DNA of 64,000 nucleotides from JBIOHP01 sp044449065 (GCA_044449065.1 JBIOHP010000014.1:31330-95329), one strand, 5' to 3'. Shown: positions 42,787 through 52,241, counted from the stretch's first letter. Numbers and translations: made by a program. Notes: generated from the letters alone by a model not told the origin.

Positions 42787-45042
42787 ATGAAAAATTGCTT
42801 TTATCAAATTGTTTTTTTCTTTTGCCTTGCCGCTCTGGCAACGATCATCTTCCCGCCGATGACAGCGTACGCTCAAGGAAGTTCGACAAATAGAGTATGC
42901 GAGAAAACACTTCCCGATGGAAAACAAATCCGGTATGCGCCCGATGGCGATGAAATTATAATAGAAGAATTCGATCCTGCTGATTCGGAGTGGGATGAAA
43001 TTTATACATGGAACGGGCATCCCGTCGATGGGGATCGATCGATCATTGATATTGATACAGCGGATGGCAAGCCATACCTGTACGTGCTCTTAAACGATGG
43101 AACAACATTCCGTCTTCCGATCGACGATCTCACCGGAAAGTTAGGCACTCCGGAGGATATCGAAGAAACCTACGAATCAAACCCGGAGGAGATCGGCGGG
43201 GATAAAGTCTATTTTCTCACCTCAAGCGCTGTGTTTTCCTCAATCGATTCCGGAAAAACATGGCAGCCTGACACCGCAGGGCTTGGGAGTGTGTTTACCT
43301 ACTGGTTTACTCTGGACACCGCGCAAAATATATGGCTTGCTACTGCCAGCGGCTTATTCAAACAGTATGCTAATTCGAGCACATGGATAACTGTAAGTTC
43401 ATTTCCTGATCCCAGCGCAATTGCTGTCTTTGCCGACCGTAAGAACCGGCTCTATGCTTCCAGTTATCATCAAGCGTATGTAAGTTCGGATACCGGCTCA
43501 ACATGGTCGCCCGATACGGCAGGAATGGGAGCGCAAATCATCAATAAGTTCGGAGGCGACCGACGGGGAAATGTCTATGCTATGGCAAATAAAATGATGT
43601 GGTGTTCCGCCGGAGGCACAGGTTCATGGGCGCGCATCGATCAAACAATTTCTTCTCTCGATTTTGAAGGCAATCCCTATAAACGCATTTTTAATTGCAT
43701 CACCGGCGACAGCGTACTGATTGCAGGAACTGCCTACGGGATATTTACAAGCGTTGATCACGGGACCACATGGAAGGAATCTAATAAAAATATACCGGCA
43801 AAAGTAATATTTAGCTTTGTGCATTTACCCTCAGGTCGGCAACTCATAAGTACCGATCTGGGAATTTACTATATGGATCCGGGCGCCCAGTATTGGACAA
43901 AAACTTTTCCGGCGTCTGGTTTCCTGGGCGGATCGCCGCTTTTTCAGGATAACGCAAATATACTTTATACATTAGCCACAAAATATGATCCTTCAACTTT
44001 TCTATCGTTGGGGTTCAATATGGTCAGCACCGACGGCGGCTTGACGTGGTCCCCCGATACCGCCGGTCTTGGCAAGCAAACGCAGGTAACGTATTTCGTG
44101 GATGAAACAGGCGTCCAACATCTGGCAACCATTATTCCGGCTGCCTTATATATGAAAATGAAAAATTCGAGCTGGAAACCTGATAGCGCGGGTTTCGTTG
44201 CAAGCGCCACCGACGAGGTGGTTCTGTTGGCAACCGATAAAAACGGCACCGGATCGATTTTCGTCTCGGTCATCGATTACCTGACTGGAAAAGGAAAATT
44301 GTGGAAACGACCGACCGCCGGCGGTTCCTGGATGCTTGATACACTCGGCTTGAATAATTCACCCATGTATGTTCTCACGGGCGATCGCGCGGGAAATCCA
44401 ATCGGCGGCGGCGGTGCGGGCGGAGTATTTCGACGCATAGGCGGTACATGGACAAAACTCCCTTCTCCCAACGTAAGGGGCGTCAATCCTGCAAGCAATT
44501 CGTATGTAGTTTCAGTCGATTCGAGCGGTACAATTTTTGCCGGGTTTAGTGATTTCGTGGGATTCAATACCTCATGGCACGGAATATACTTTACAACTGA
44601 TTATGGCTCGAGCTGGACGTATGTTGGATTGGATAGCATAGCCGTGCGGGGGCTTGTCTCTTTCGGCGATACAACATATGCGTTCACGTATGCAAAGGGA
44701 ATCTATAAATTAACCCGGAACGGCGTTATTAATTCCGTGAAGGATATCTCATTACCGATATCCTATTACCTGAACCAAAATTTCCCGAACCCTTTTAATC
44801 CCACGACAAGGATTAGTTATAACTTGCAAAACATATCAAAAGTAAATCTTACAATATATAATCTTCTCGGTCAGATTGTAGCTGTGCTCGTGAATAGAAT
44901 AGAAACGGCAGGATATAAGGAAATTGAATGGAACCCGGCGAATATCGCGAGCGGCGTCTATTTCTACCGCCTCGAAGCAACGTCTGTAAGTAATCCCGCT
45001 AAGTTCTTCACCCAGGTGAGAAAAATGTTAGTGATCAAATAA
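42787..45042 (+). CDS. Secreted beta-propeller (BNR-type) protein with T9SS sorting domain
   Basis: A 751-aa protein with a signal peptide (cleavage near AYAQ, about residue 30). The body contains repeated Asp-box-like motifs (SIDSGKTW, SSDTGSTW, SVDHGTTW, STDGGLTW, TTDYGSSW) spaced through about 150-650, as in sortilin/Vps10 or photosystem-stability-type propellers. Several are followed by PDTAG. The last 85 residues are a T9SS type A domain (LNQNFPNPFNPTT, NLLGQIVAVL, GVYFYRLEA). Expected on the cell surface or secreted; a binding or carbohydrate-related role is possible but not shown. It stands alone, convergent with the anti-sigma-like gene 22 bases away. Confidence 0.87.
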   Translation: MKNCFYQIVFFFCLAALATIIFPPMTAYAQGSSTNRVCEKTLPDGKQIRYAPDGDEIIIEEFDPADSEWDEIYTWNGHPVDGDRSIIDIDTADGKPYLYVLLNDGTTFRLPIDDLTGKLGTPEDIEETYESNPEEIGGDKVYFLTSSAVFSSIDSGKTWQPDTAGLGSVFTYWFTLDTAQNIWLATASGLFKQYANSSTWITVSSFPDPSAIAVFADRKNRLYASSYHQAYVSSDTGSTWSPDTAGMGAQIINKFGGDRRGNVYAMANKMMWCSAGGTGSWARIDQTISSLDFEGNPYKRIFNCITGDSVLIAGTAYGIFTSVDHGTTWKESNKNIPAKVIFSFVHLPSGRQLISTDLGIYYMDPGAQYWTKTFPASGFLGGSPLFQDNANILYTLATKYDPSTFLSLGFNMVSTDGGLTWSPDTAGLGKQTQVTYFVDETGVQHLATIIPAALYMKMKNSSWKPDSAGFVASATDEVVLLATDKNGTGSIFVSVIDYLTGKGKLWKRPTAGGSWMLDTLGLNNSPMYVLTGDRAGNPIGGGGAGGVFRRIGGTWTKLPSPNVRGVNPASNSYVVSVDSSGTIFAGFSDFVGFNTSWHGIYFTTDYGSSWTYVGLDSIAVRGLVSFGDTTYAFTYAKGIYKLTRNGVINSVKDISLPISYYLNQNFPNPFNPTTRISYNLQNISKVNLTIYNLLGQIVAVLVNRIETAGYKEIEWNPANIASGVYFYRLEATSVSNPAKFFTQVRKMLVIK

Positions 45043-45064
45043 AAACACTCTTCTCATCAACGTA

Positions 45065-45940
45065 TCATTCGTTCTTTATCTTCAGAATGAATGAACAAGG
45101 ATACTGTTTGGGTCCAATCTCCGTCAATGCCGTCGGAAGAGTTTCACTTGCCACTAAAGAGTACTCTCCCTCACGTTCGAGAAAATACCTGTTAATCACA
45201 ATTCTCAAAATATCATACGATGAATTATACGGCGTGGGCATATACAATCCTGCTATCTGAACCTGGTCATGCGATGGTTTAACGAGTGTTATACCATACT
45301 GCCGGGCTGAACCCGGAGAATGCGGGATTTCAACCATCAGATTCACTTCACGGGTATCAGGATCGATAAATATTACCGTAAGACCGGAACCACTCGATGA
45401 TGGATTAGATTCGTTGTAGACGATGGTGGATGTTACCGTTTCTTGGCCTGACGGAGAAAATATCGAAAACAGGATCACTGTCAATGCAATAATCAACCCG
45501 ATGGCTGCGTGTACACCATACCGGTACCGTTTTGGTTTGGGAAGCCGGTTAAAATTGGGGATCGTACGAATCTCCGAAGGATACGATGGTTGAACGTCCT
45601 GGAATTTATGCGCACGCTTCGATAGGTGTATTCCCCGAACGATTTCACCATCCTGCCGGCAATCCTCGCAATTGGCAAGATGTTTATCAATTTGTGCAGC
45701 GAGAGCGACATCGGTGATTTTCTTCTCTATATAATCAATAATTTGTTCGGGCGAGAGATGTTTTTTTGCGGACTGATGAGTGAACAGATTCATGCTTCCA
45801 TGCACCCTGCGCCAGAATTGCAATTCCTCCTGCAATTCAATGGAATGTTCCAGGGATTCTTCGACAATCTTTCGTTCATCTTCGTTCAAGGTACCCGCGA
45901 CGTACCAGGGGATTAATTTTTTAATTTCAACAAGTTCCAT
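45065..45940 (-). CDS. Membrane anti-sigma-factor-like zinc-finger protein
   Basis: A 291-aa protein. The cytoplasmic N-terminal part has two zinc-finger-anti-sigma-like segments; the second contains HLANCEDC (HxxxCxxC), the first lacks Cys (LIPWYVAGTLNEDE). A single membrane helix lies near 148-165 (AAIGLIIALTVILFS), followed by a periplasmic domain of about 120 residues. This is the architecture of anti-sigma factors for ECF sigma factors, but no sigma factor gene adjoins it: the neighbours are ychF and the propeller gene. It may act on a distant sigma factor or have another role. Confidence 0.75.
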   Translation of the reverse strand: MELVEIKKLIPWYVAGTLNEDERKIVEESLEHSIELQEELQFWRRVHGSMNLFTHQSAKKHLSPEQIIDYIEKKITDVALAAQIDKHLANCEDCRQDGEIVRGIHLSKRAHKFQDVQPSYPSEIRTIPNFNRLPKPKRYRYGVHAAIGLIIALTVILFSIFSPSGQETVTSTIVYNESNPSSSGSGLTVIFIDPDTREVNLMVEIPHSPGSARQYGITLVKPSHDQVQIAGLYMPTPYNSSYDILRIVINRYFLEREGEYSLVASETLPTALTEIGPKQYPCSFILKIKNE

Positions 45941-46066
45941 AAGATTAGAAAATAATAATAAGGGAGGGATTTTATGCTAATCGAGATTATGGATTATGAT
46001 ACTGTCCAGGGATGATTCCATCGATGTTAATAAACTTTCATCTTAAATTCTTTATTTTTCATACAT

Positions 46067-47146
46067 TTAGCCGTGCCGGATAGTAAGGATATCTCCCTCT
46101 TTCACGATATATTCTTTCCCTTCGAGCCGCCAGACGCCGTGCTCTTTGCATTTGGCGAATGAACCGTAGGCAACGAAGTCGTTGTAATGCACGACTTCAG
46201 CGCGGATAAATTTAGTCACAAAATCGCTGTGGATAGCGCCGGCGGCTTCCTGCGCATTCATTCCTTTCCTTATTGTCCATGCCCGGCATTCATCATCGCC
46301 TGCGGTGAAAAACGACTGCACGCCGAGCAAGTCGTATGCATCGCGAATGAGACGGTTGAGGGCAGATTCGGTGATGCCGTACTCGCTCATAAACATCGCG
46401 GCGTCTTCATCGGATAGCTCGGACATTTCCATTTCAATTTTCCCGAGGAATGAAGTGGCTTTTGTATTCTTTCCCAATTTGGGTTTCAGGATTTCTAAAA
46501 ATTTTGCAGTGTCATTTTTGCGGGATTCATCCAAATTGATCGCGATGAGCATCGGTTTTAGGGTCAGCAATTGATATGTTTTCAAAAGATGCAATTCGTC
46601 TTTTGTAAGATCAATATCGCGCAGGGATTTTTCCTCCTGAAGAGCCGTCAAACATTTTTCCAGCACGGGCAGCTCGCGCTTCATATGTTCATCCTGAGTT
46701 TTCAAAACCTGCTTTTTAATACGGTCTACGCGTGTTTCAAGAACAGCAAGATCAGAGAGAAGGAATTCGGTTTCAAATGTATTGACGTCTCTCATCATAT
46801 CGATGGAGCCATCAGGATGGGGAACAGCGTCGTTGTCGAATAACCGCACTACCTGCACCAGCGCATCGTTCGTTTTGACCTTACCGAGGAAATTTGTTGT
46901 AAATTGCGTTGAGCCGCTTTCCCCTTTCTGCAATCCGACAACATCGACAAATTCTATCGCCGCATGAACGGTATTTTTAGGTTTGAAAATTTCAGTAAGA
47001 CGGGTCAGCCGTTCATCGGGCACTTTGATGATCGCCTGATGCGAGCCGGTTTTTGCAAGCGCAGTGGCATCCAGATGTGTTTTGGTGATCGTTTGATATA
47101 ATGTCGATTTGCCGGAAAACGGCAATCCTACAATTCCAATTTGCAT
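46067..47146 (-). CDS. ychF: Redox-regulated ATPase/GTPase YchF (Obg family)
   Basis: A 359-aa protein. P-loop GLPFSGKST at residue 6, switch II FVDVVGLQKGES, an altered G4 motif INLDE (the NxxE change that gives YchF its ATP preference), a coiled-coil insertion (about 120-190), and a C-terminal TGS domain with FFTAGDDECRAWTI and AAGAIHSDFVTKFIRAEVV (core IHSDF). Binds ribosomes and responds to stress in other bacteria. Length is normal. It is divergent from the TatT gene across 159 bases. Confidence 0.95.
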   Translation of the reverse strand: MQIGIVGLPFSGKSTLYQTITKTHLDATALAKTGSHQAIIKVPDERLTRLTEIFKPKNTVHAAIEFVDVVGLQKGESGSTQFTTNFLGKVKTNDALVQVVRLFDNDAVPHPDGSIDMMRDVNTFETEFLLSDLAVLETRVDRIKKQVLKTQDEHMKRELPVLEKCLTALQEEKSLRDIDLTKDELHLLKTYQLLTLKPMLIAINLDESRKNDTAKFLEILKPKLGKNTKATSFLGKIEMEMSELSDEDAAMFMSEYGITESALNRLIRDAYDLLGVQSFFTAGDDECRAWTIRKGMNAQEAAGAIHSDFVTKFIRAEVVHYNDFVAYGSFAKCKEHGVWRLEGKEYIVKEGDILTIRHG

Positions 47147-47305
47147 ACTTTTCTCTATAAAAAATTTTTATAATATACGAAAAGTCTACGTTCAGACCAA
47201 TAAAATCTGATTAATTAAAGCAAAGGAGCATTCTTCACAAACACTGACTCTTTCCCTTCTCTCCAATTTTCACTATATTCATGGTATTCAAAATCGTTTC
47301 ATATA

Positions 47306-48166
47306 ATGAAAATAGTATCGGTTGTAAGCTGTATTTGTTTATTTGTCTTTTCCGGATGTATCCAAAAAATCGCCATCGGTTCCATAGGCGGGATAATGGA
47401 TAATGGATTCGAAGTTCTGAACGAAGAACAAGACCTGGATATCGCCGATAAGGCAATCGCCTCAGATCTGAAACTCCTTGAAGCTGTAATGAAAAGCGAT
47501 CCAGAGAACGAACATTTTCTTCTCTTGGCGTCCATGGGATATTCCAGCTACGCCCTGGGATTCGTGGAAGATGATAGCGCCCCGCGGGCAAGCATATTCT
47601 ACCAGCGCGGAAGAGATTACGGTTTGAAAATCCTCAGAAAAAATCAACATTTTGCAGAGGCAGAAAATAAAGACCTCGTCGAGTTTCAAAAATCAATTAA
47701 CACGTTTTCCAAAGACGATGTGCCTGCGATTTTCTGGACGGCAATTGGCTGGGGAAATTATGTTTACCTCAATTTAACCGATCCCTCGCTGGTCGCCGAT
47801 CTTCCCAAAATCGAATCGATGATGCAGTTTGTCCTTCAAACGGATTCCAATTATTTTTACGGAGGGGCGCACTTCTTTCTTGGTACGCTCTACGGCACAC
47901 GCCCCAGAATGTTTGGCGGCGATTCCACCCTTTCACGGCAGCATTTTGAATCGTGTATTGCCATTAATGGCGGAAAGTTTCTCATGACTTACGTGTATTA
48001 TGCACGTTCAATGGCGGTGCAGTACCAGGATAAAGAACTCTTCGAACAATGCTTAACCAAAGTCGACACCACTTCGCTCGACGTCCTTCCCGCCGCGCGT
48101 CTTTCGAATGCGATCGCGAAGAAAAAGGCGAAATTACTCCGTGCAAAAATCAACGATTTATTTTAA
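47306..48166 (+). CDS. TatT-like lipoprotein (TRAP-associated)
   Basis: A 286-aa protein with a lipobox (LFVFSGC) at residues 12-18 and a helical repeat body typical of the TatT family (periplasmic trimeric helical protein associated with TRAP substrate-binding proteins in Treponema). Motifs: LLLASMGYSSYALGFVED, WGNYVYLN, GGAHFFLGTLYG. The DctP-type gene begins inside its 3' end, so the pair is translationally linked. It probably sits at the periplasmic face of a membrane and holds the binding protein or a hydrophobic ligand. Confidence 0.85.
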   Translation: MKIVSVVSCICLFVFSGCIQKIAIGSIGGIMDNGFEVLNEEQDLDIADKAIASDLKLLEAVMKSDPENEHFLLLASMGYSSYALGFVEDDSAPRASIFYQRGRDYGLKILRKNQHFAEAENKDLVEFQKSINTFSKDDVPAIFWTAIGWGNYVYLNLTDPSLVADLPKIESMMQFVLQTDSNYFYGGAHFFLGTLYGTRPRMFGGDSTLSRQHFESCIAINGGKFLMTYVYYARSMAVQYQDKELFEQCLTKVDTTSLDVLPAARLSNAIAKKKAKLLRAKINDLF

Positions 48167-49241
48167 TCCACAAATAAATTTAATTTCCAGAACCATCATA
48201 ATTATTTCCAAAAAAATTTCATCACTTGTTATTCTTACGCTCCTGATCCTTTGCGTTCCGTCCTATGGAAAAGCCCAGCAATATCTCATTAAATTTGCAA
48301 CGTTAGCCCCCGATGGCAGCACATGGATGAATGTTATGAAGGAATACGATCAAGCAGTTCGCAAAGAAAGCGGCGGCAGATTGGGGTTCAAGATGTATCC
48401 CGGTCAAATTCAGGGGGATGAGAAAGATGTGCTGCGGAAAATCAGAAACGGACAACTGCACAGCGCTGGCGTTACAGGGAACGGCTTAACCGAGATCGCG
48501 CCGAAAGCCCGCATCCTCGATTCGCCATTTCTTTTCGAATCGTATGACGAGGTGGATCACGTCTATCAAACTTTTAACACAGAGTTCAACCAGGCGTTCG
48601 ATAACGGAGGGTACGTCCTACTTGGATGGGCGGAGGTGGGATTCGTGTATGTCTTTACCAATACTCCTGTGAATAAACCGGAGGACATGAAAGGAGTAAA
48701 AATGTGGCTATGGGAAGGCGATCCGGTCGCGGAAGCTTCCTTCAAGGCATTGAGCATTAATCCGATACCGCTCTCCATCACCGACGTCTTAACATCGCTG
48801 CAAACCGGATTGATCGATGGCGTGTACACAGCGCCATTAGCCGCAGTTGCGCTGCAATGGTTCACGCGTGTGAAATATATGATGGACTACCCCCTTGCCG
48901 ACGCTGCGGGAGCAGTCATCATATCAAAGAAAAAATTTAACGAGATGCCGCCCGATATTCAAGAAATTCTAACCCGCAATGGAAAAATTTACATGGCAAA
49001 ACTCACTAAACTGAGCCGGGAAGATAACGCTAAAGCTATCGCGACATTAAAAAAACAAGGAATTCAGATGATCCCGCCGGCATCGCAAAATGTGATTACA
49101 CAGCTTCAACAAACAGGTGAAAGAGCCCGGCAATTTCTCGCATCGGGGCGGCTCAAAGAGAAAGGATTAACTCCTGAATTTGTGAAACGGGTTGAAACGG
49201 CAATAGAGGATTTCAGGAAAGGGCAGAAAAAAAATAATTAA
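48108..49241 (+). CDS. dctP: DctP-type TRAP transporter substrate-binding protein
   Basis: Up to 377 aa; the true start is uncertain. The frame opens with ATG at 48108 inside the TatT-like gene, and a GTG at 48141 is possible. The signal peptide (ISSLVILTLLILCVPSYGKAQ) lies about 35 residues in, so a later non-ATG start may be used. The mature part has the DctP/P31 signature: IKFATLAPDGSTWM, PGQIQGDEKDVLRKIRNGQ, LDSPFLFESYDE, GVKMWLWEGDP, LQTGLIDGVY. It binds a carboxylate-like ligand in the periplasm. No DctQ or DctM membrane subunit adjoins it in the window. Confidence 0.88.
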   Translation: MRSRRKRRNYSVQKSTIYFNPQINLISRTIIIISKKISSLVILTLLILCVPSYGKAQQYLIKFATLAPDGSTWMNVMKEYDQAVRKESGGRLGFKMYPGQIQGDEKDVLRKIRNGQLHSAGVTGNGLTEIAPKARILDSPFLFESYDEVDHVYQTFNTEFNQAFDNGGYVLLGWAEVGFVYVFTNTPVNKPEDMKGVKMWLWEGDPVAEASFKALSINPIPLSITDVLTSLQTGLIDGVYTAPLAAVALQWFTRVKYMMDYPLADAAGAVIISKKKFNEMPPDIQEILTRNGKIYMAKLTKLSREDNAKAIATLKKQGIQMIPPASQNVITQLQQTGERARQFLASGRLKEKGLTPEFVKRVETAIEDFRKGQKKNN

Positions 49242-49246
49242 TGCCG

Positions 49247-50986
49247 TTAGTGTTCCACCAAAAACGTTCGTTGCAGCACTTTCTCCCCAGCCGTAAGGCG
49301 GCAGGTGTAATCTCCGGATTTTAAATCTTCAATCTTCGCAGCAGCGATATATTTCCCCGGTCTCTGGTACGCATCCACGATCTTGAGAATCTCTGTTCCC
49401 GACTTATCAATAATTGTCAACCACACCGGAGAGTGATCCGATAACTCATACGTAAAGTAAACATACTTCGATGGGGATGCAGCGTAGCAATCTTCCAGCT
49501 TGAAACGGTTGGAGAATTGCTTGGAAAGCTGTGCGACCTCCGGGATCATAACCCTTTCTTCACGAGACGGCAGACTTTCGTTGTTTCCGGAATCCATCGC
49601 CGTCACCGCGTATACATACCTCGCTGATTCGGCACGAGAAATGGTATCCGTATAACTTTCCACCGTTCCGTCAATACATTTTATGAAATTCTGAATGTCA
49701 TTGATATCAACGTTCGGCTCTGTCGAACGATAAATATTATACTGTTTTACAGCGTCGCCATCTTTGGAAGGAGCGGGAGTGTTCCATTTCAGGTTGAAAT
49801 AATTTCCAGCAAATGCCTGGACGTGAAGACGCCGTGGAGAATTTGGCGGGATGGAATCTTTCCACGGCATTGGAGGAATAAACGATGCATAGTCATACCT
49901 TCCCCCGACGGCAAGGGATTTATTGATGTGTTCGTACCGGAAATAAGCATTGCCATAAAATCCCATTGAGCGTGTAGTATCGATAATCGAAGGAACCTGA
50001 ACTGCAACATCGGGCTTATAGACTCCCACGCCAAGGTACACCTGCCTGCCGAATGTGTTCGCCGACCAATCTTTTGCCACTAAAGCAAAATCGGGATGCC
50101 CCCCCGATCTGCCCAGCGCCCAGTACACCTGGGGAACGATATAATCCTGCCAGCCCTGTCTCAGCCATTCGCGCGAGTCCTGGTAGAGGTTGGTATATGA
50201 TTGCAAGCCATTAACGCCGGCGGTATTCTGATAAATACCGATGGGCGCCGAGCCAACTTTCAGCCGCGGTTTGATTGAGGTAGCAGAATCATAAAATGCA
50301 GCGATGAACGTATTGATGTTTTTCCTGCGCCAATCGCTTTTGGAAATATTTCTGTTTCCATACCTGCGGTAAATCGCGTCGTCGGAAAATCCTTTCTCCG
50401 GATAACGCATAAAATCGAAATGAAAACCATCGATATCATAGTCGCGAACGATCTCAAGCGCGACCTTCAGAGTATACTGGCGGGCTGCGGGAATTCCGGG
50501 ATCGAGCCATGTTTCTCCCCCCACCGAATGAACCCATTCAGGATGTATGTTCGCGACATTGAGTGAACCGCTGCCATTGCCGTTCTTCACAAGAAACGTA
50601 TTGAACCAGGCATGAACTTCCATGTTGTGCGCATGGGCTTCACGCACGATAAATTCCAATGGATCCCACCCCGGGTCTTTTCCGATTGTACCAGTTAACT
50701 GTTGAGACCAGGGTTCGTAACTTGAGTGGTACATTGCGTCGCCCCTTCCCCTCACCTGGAAATATATCGTGTTATAATGCGCGTTGGAAAGCCGTTCAAC
50801 AATATCGCTCAGCGATTTTTTTTGTTCATCGGGGTTATGAGAAGAGGGCCAATCAAGACCGGCTACGGTGGCAAGCCAAACTGCCCGCACTTCCCATTTG
50901 GGATAACGGGATGAAGTATTATTCCCGGAACGGAGAATTCCGGGGAAAATAAAAATTAATAATACAAAAACACAACGCTTGCGCAA
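49247..50986 (-). CDS. GHL10-type (family 10-like) glycosyl hydrolase, secreted
   Basis: A 579-aa protein with a signal peptide (RCVFVLLIFIFPGIL). The only start I find is TTG at 50986. The N-terminal catalytic-type domain (about 30-375) matches the DUF187/GHL10 family (VRAVWLATVAGLDWP, YFQVRGRGDAMY, HAWFNTFLV, DIDGFHFDFMRYP). It is followed by a fibronectin III-like domain (about 390-490) and a C-terminal beta-domain resembling a short sorting tail but without the NPFNP motif. Family members act on peptidoglycan-derived or other glycans. It is convergent with the dctP gene, 5 bases apart. Confidence 0.87.
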   Translation of the reverse strand: MRKRCVFVLLIFIFPGILRSGNNTSSRYPKWEVRAVWLATVAGLDWPSSHNPDEQKKSLSDIVERLSNAHYNTIYFQVRGRGDAMYHSSYEPWSQQLTGTIGKDPGWDPLEFIVREAHAHNMEVHAWFNTFLVKNGNGSGSLNVANIHPEWVHSVGGETWLDPGIPAARQYTLKVALEIVRDYDIDGFHFDFMRYPEKGFSDDAIYRRYGNRNISKSDWRRKNINTFIAAFYDSATSIKPRLKVGSAPIGIYQNTAGVNGLQSYTNLYQDSREWLRQGWQDYIVPQVYWALGRSGGHPDFALVAKDWSANTFGRQVYLGVGVYKPDVAVQVPSIIDTTRSMGFYGNAYFRYEHINKSLAVGGRYDYASFIPPMPWKDSIPPNSPRRLHVQAFAGNYFNLKWNTPAPSKDGDAVKQYNIYRSTEPNVDINDIQNFIKCIDGTVESYTDTISRAESARYVYAVTAMDSGNNESLPSREERVMIPEVAQLSKQFSNRFKLEDCYAASPSKYVYFTYELSDHSPVWLTIIDKSGTEILKIVDAYQRPGKYIAAAKIEDLKSGDYTCRLTAGEKVLQRTFLVEH

Positions 50987-51322
50987 TAGAGATAACAGCT
51001 TTATGAATAATTAACGAGAAGAATCACAATATAATGATGATTGAATCAATCAAATTTGATTTTATCAATATACGGAAGGAATCGTATGAGATGCAAGAGC
51101 CGTATGATGCCGAAGGCATCCAACGTTAATAGCAAGGATCGCCAATCACTCCGAGCGACGCCAAAGGTGTCGAACGTCGCTAATGCGGATATACACCTTC
51201 CACCTTTCCATCTATTTTCTGTTTTTCTTTCTTTTGCCCCCGCCCGCCAATGCGGTTCGGGCGGGTTGAGGCAAAATGAAAGAAACAAAGAAAAACTCAA
51301 GGCTCCAGAATCAATGCCTGAA

Positions 51323-51384
51323 GACCACCCCTCGCCTTTGGCGTTTCCCCTCCTTTTTTTGAAGGAGGGGATGAAGGGGTGGTC
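51323..51384. repeat. Nested inverted repeat
   Basis: Outer arms GACCACCCC (51323-51331) and GGGGTGGTC (51376-51384) enclose inner arms CCCCTCCTT (51347-51355) and AAGGAGGGG (51362-51370). The nesting would give a long structured RNA or a cruciform. Confidence 0.75.
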
Positions 51385-51390
51385 TATTCT

Positions 51391-51420
51391 CGTCTCGTCA
51401 ACAAGAGACTTGACGAGACG
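51391..51420. repeat. 11-bp inverted repeat
   Basis: CGTCTCGTCAA (51391-51401) and TTGACGAGACG (51410-51420) are perfect inverted arms with an 8-base loop. It follows the nested repeat by 6 bases. Confidence 0.75.
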
Positions 51421-51547
51421 GGATCAAACAGTGTTTGTTCTTGATCTATGCGACGCAATTATTCCGGGGGGCATTGATTCTGATGCCCAAAACAACATTT
51501 TCGACATTGGACATTTCATACTACTCCGTTGATTCAAGGAAGACAAC

Positions 51548-51586
51548 GTTGCAGCGCGCATGATGCGTGTCGAGTACGTTCCCCCT
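51548..51586 (+). repeat. Dispersed direct repeat, copy 1
   Basis: Copy 1 of a diverged unit beginning GTTGCAGCGCGCATGATGC. Copies 2 and 3 begin at 51702 and 51908. Confidence 0.6.
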
Positions 51587-51625
51587 CAATTTTCAACGAG
51601 GGGGCGTGGGGGTGGTCGTTTGTAT

Positions 51626-51645
51626 AACCGAGCGCCTGCTCGGTT
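51626..51645. repeat. 8-bp stem hairpin
   Basis: AACCGAGC-gcct-GCTCGGTT is a perfect hairpin inside the repeat island, followed by GAAAAA on the plus strand. Confidence 0.7.
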
Positions 51646-51701
51646 GAAAAATACTACATAAAACGTTTACCCTGTGCTACCGCCCACCCCCGACAGAATA
51701 A

Positions 51702-51744
51702 GTTATAGCGTGCATGATGCATGTCGATGATCGTACTCCACCCG
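51702..51744 (+). repeat. Dispersed direct repeat, copy 2
   Basis: Copy 2 begins GTTATAGCGTGCATGATGC and continues with TGTCGATGATCGTACTCCAC, which aligns with the other two copies. Confidence 0.6.
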
Positions 51745-51907
51745 CCCCTGACCCGCCGTGTGGCGGGTCTTCCCCGCCCTCGCAGCCCGCCTGACCGGAC
51801 GGGCAGGGCGGGGAACGTCCCCCATCTCAGCTTTACCTATCTTAATGAGACAACCCGTCCTGCGGGTCGGCCAGGGGTAACACTGTTCCTGGTAAAAGTT
51901 AGAAAAA

Positions 51908-51950
51908 GTTGCAGCGTGCACAATGCCTTTGGACGACCGTACCCCACCTG
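51908..51950 (+). repeat. Dispersed direct repeat, copy 3
   Basis: Copy 3 begins GTTGCAGCGTGCACAATGC and continues with GGACGACCGTACCCCAC. Confidence 0.6.
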
Positions 51951-52013
51951 TGAGGGCGGGGTCTCGATGTTTTTTATCGAGGGGGCGGGCAAGTGCGCAA
52001 CGTAAACGTAATT

Positions 52014-52241
52014 TCATTTTATCAATATCATCTTCCTTGTCTGGCTGAAATGCTTTGTTGGATCGCTAACGCTCGTTGCATCGAGGCGGTAGAAGTAGAC
52101 GCTGGAGGCAACGACGCTTGGGTTCCACAACTCGGATTGGTAACCGACCGGTTTTACACCCTCCACTAACGAAGCAACAACCTGCCCGAGCAAATTATAA
52201 ACCCGTAATGAGACCCGGCTCTCAAACGGCAGTTGAAATAA
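52014..52241 (-). pseudogene. Remnant T9SS sorting domain
   Basis: On the minus strand a frame of 75 codons ends at TGA (52014-52016) and is closed upstream by TAG at 52242-52244. It encodes a recognisable T9SS type A tail: SLRVYNLLGQVVASLVEG, then VYFYRLDATSVSDPTKHFSQ and KMILIK. It closely resembles the tail of the propeller protein at 42787-45042 but lacks the NPFNPTT part and any start or upstream domain. One conserved Gly is replaced (ASSVYFYRL for ASGVYFYRL). It is the decayed end of a former secreted-protein gene. Confidence 0.8.

Noticed and set aside
51041..51532. 163-codon plus-strand open frame in the repeat island
   Set aside because: Its translation runs across inverted repeats and has no protein-like character; it is a by-product of the repeats.
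51548..51950. CRISPR array from the three spaced repeats
   Set aside because: Only three diverged copies occur with unequal spacing of about 154 and 206 bases, and no cas genes are present.
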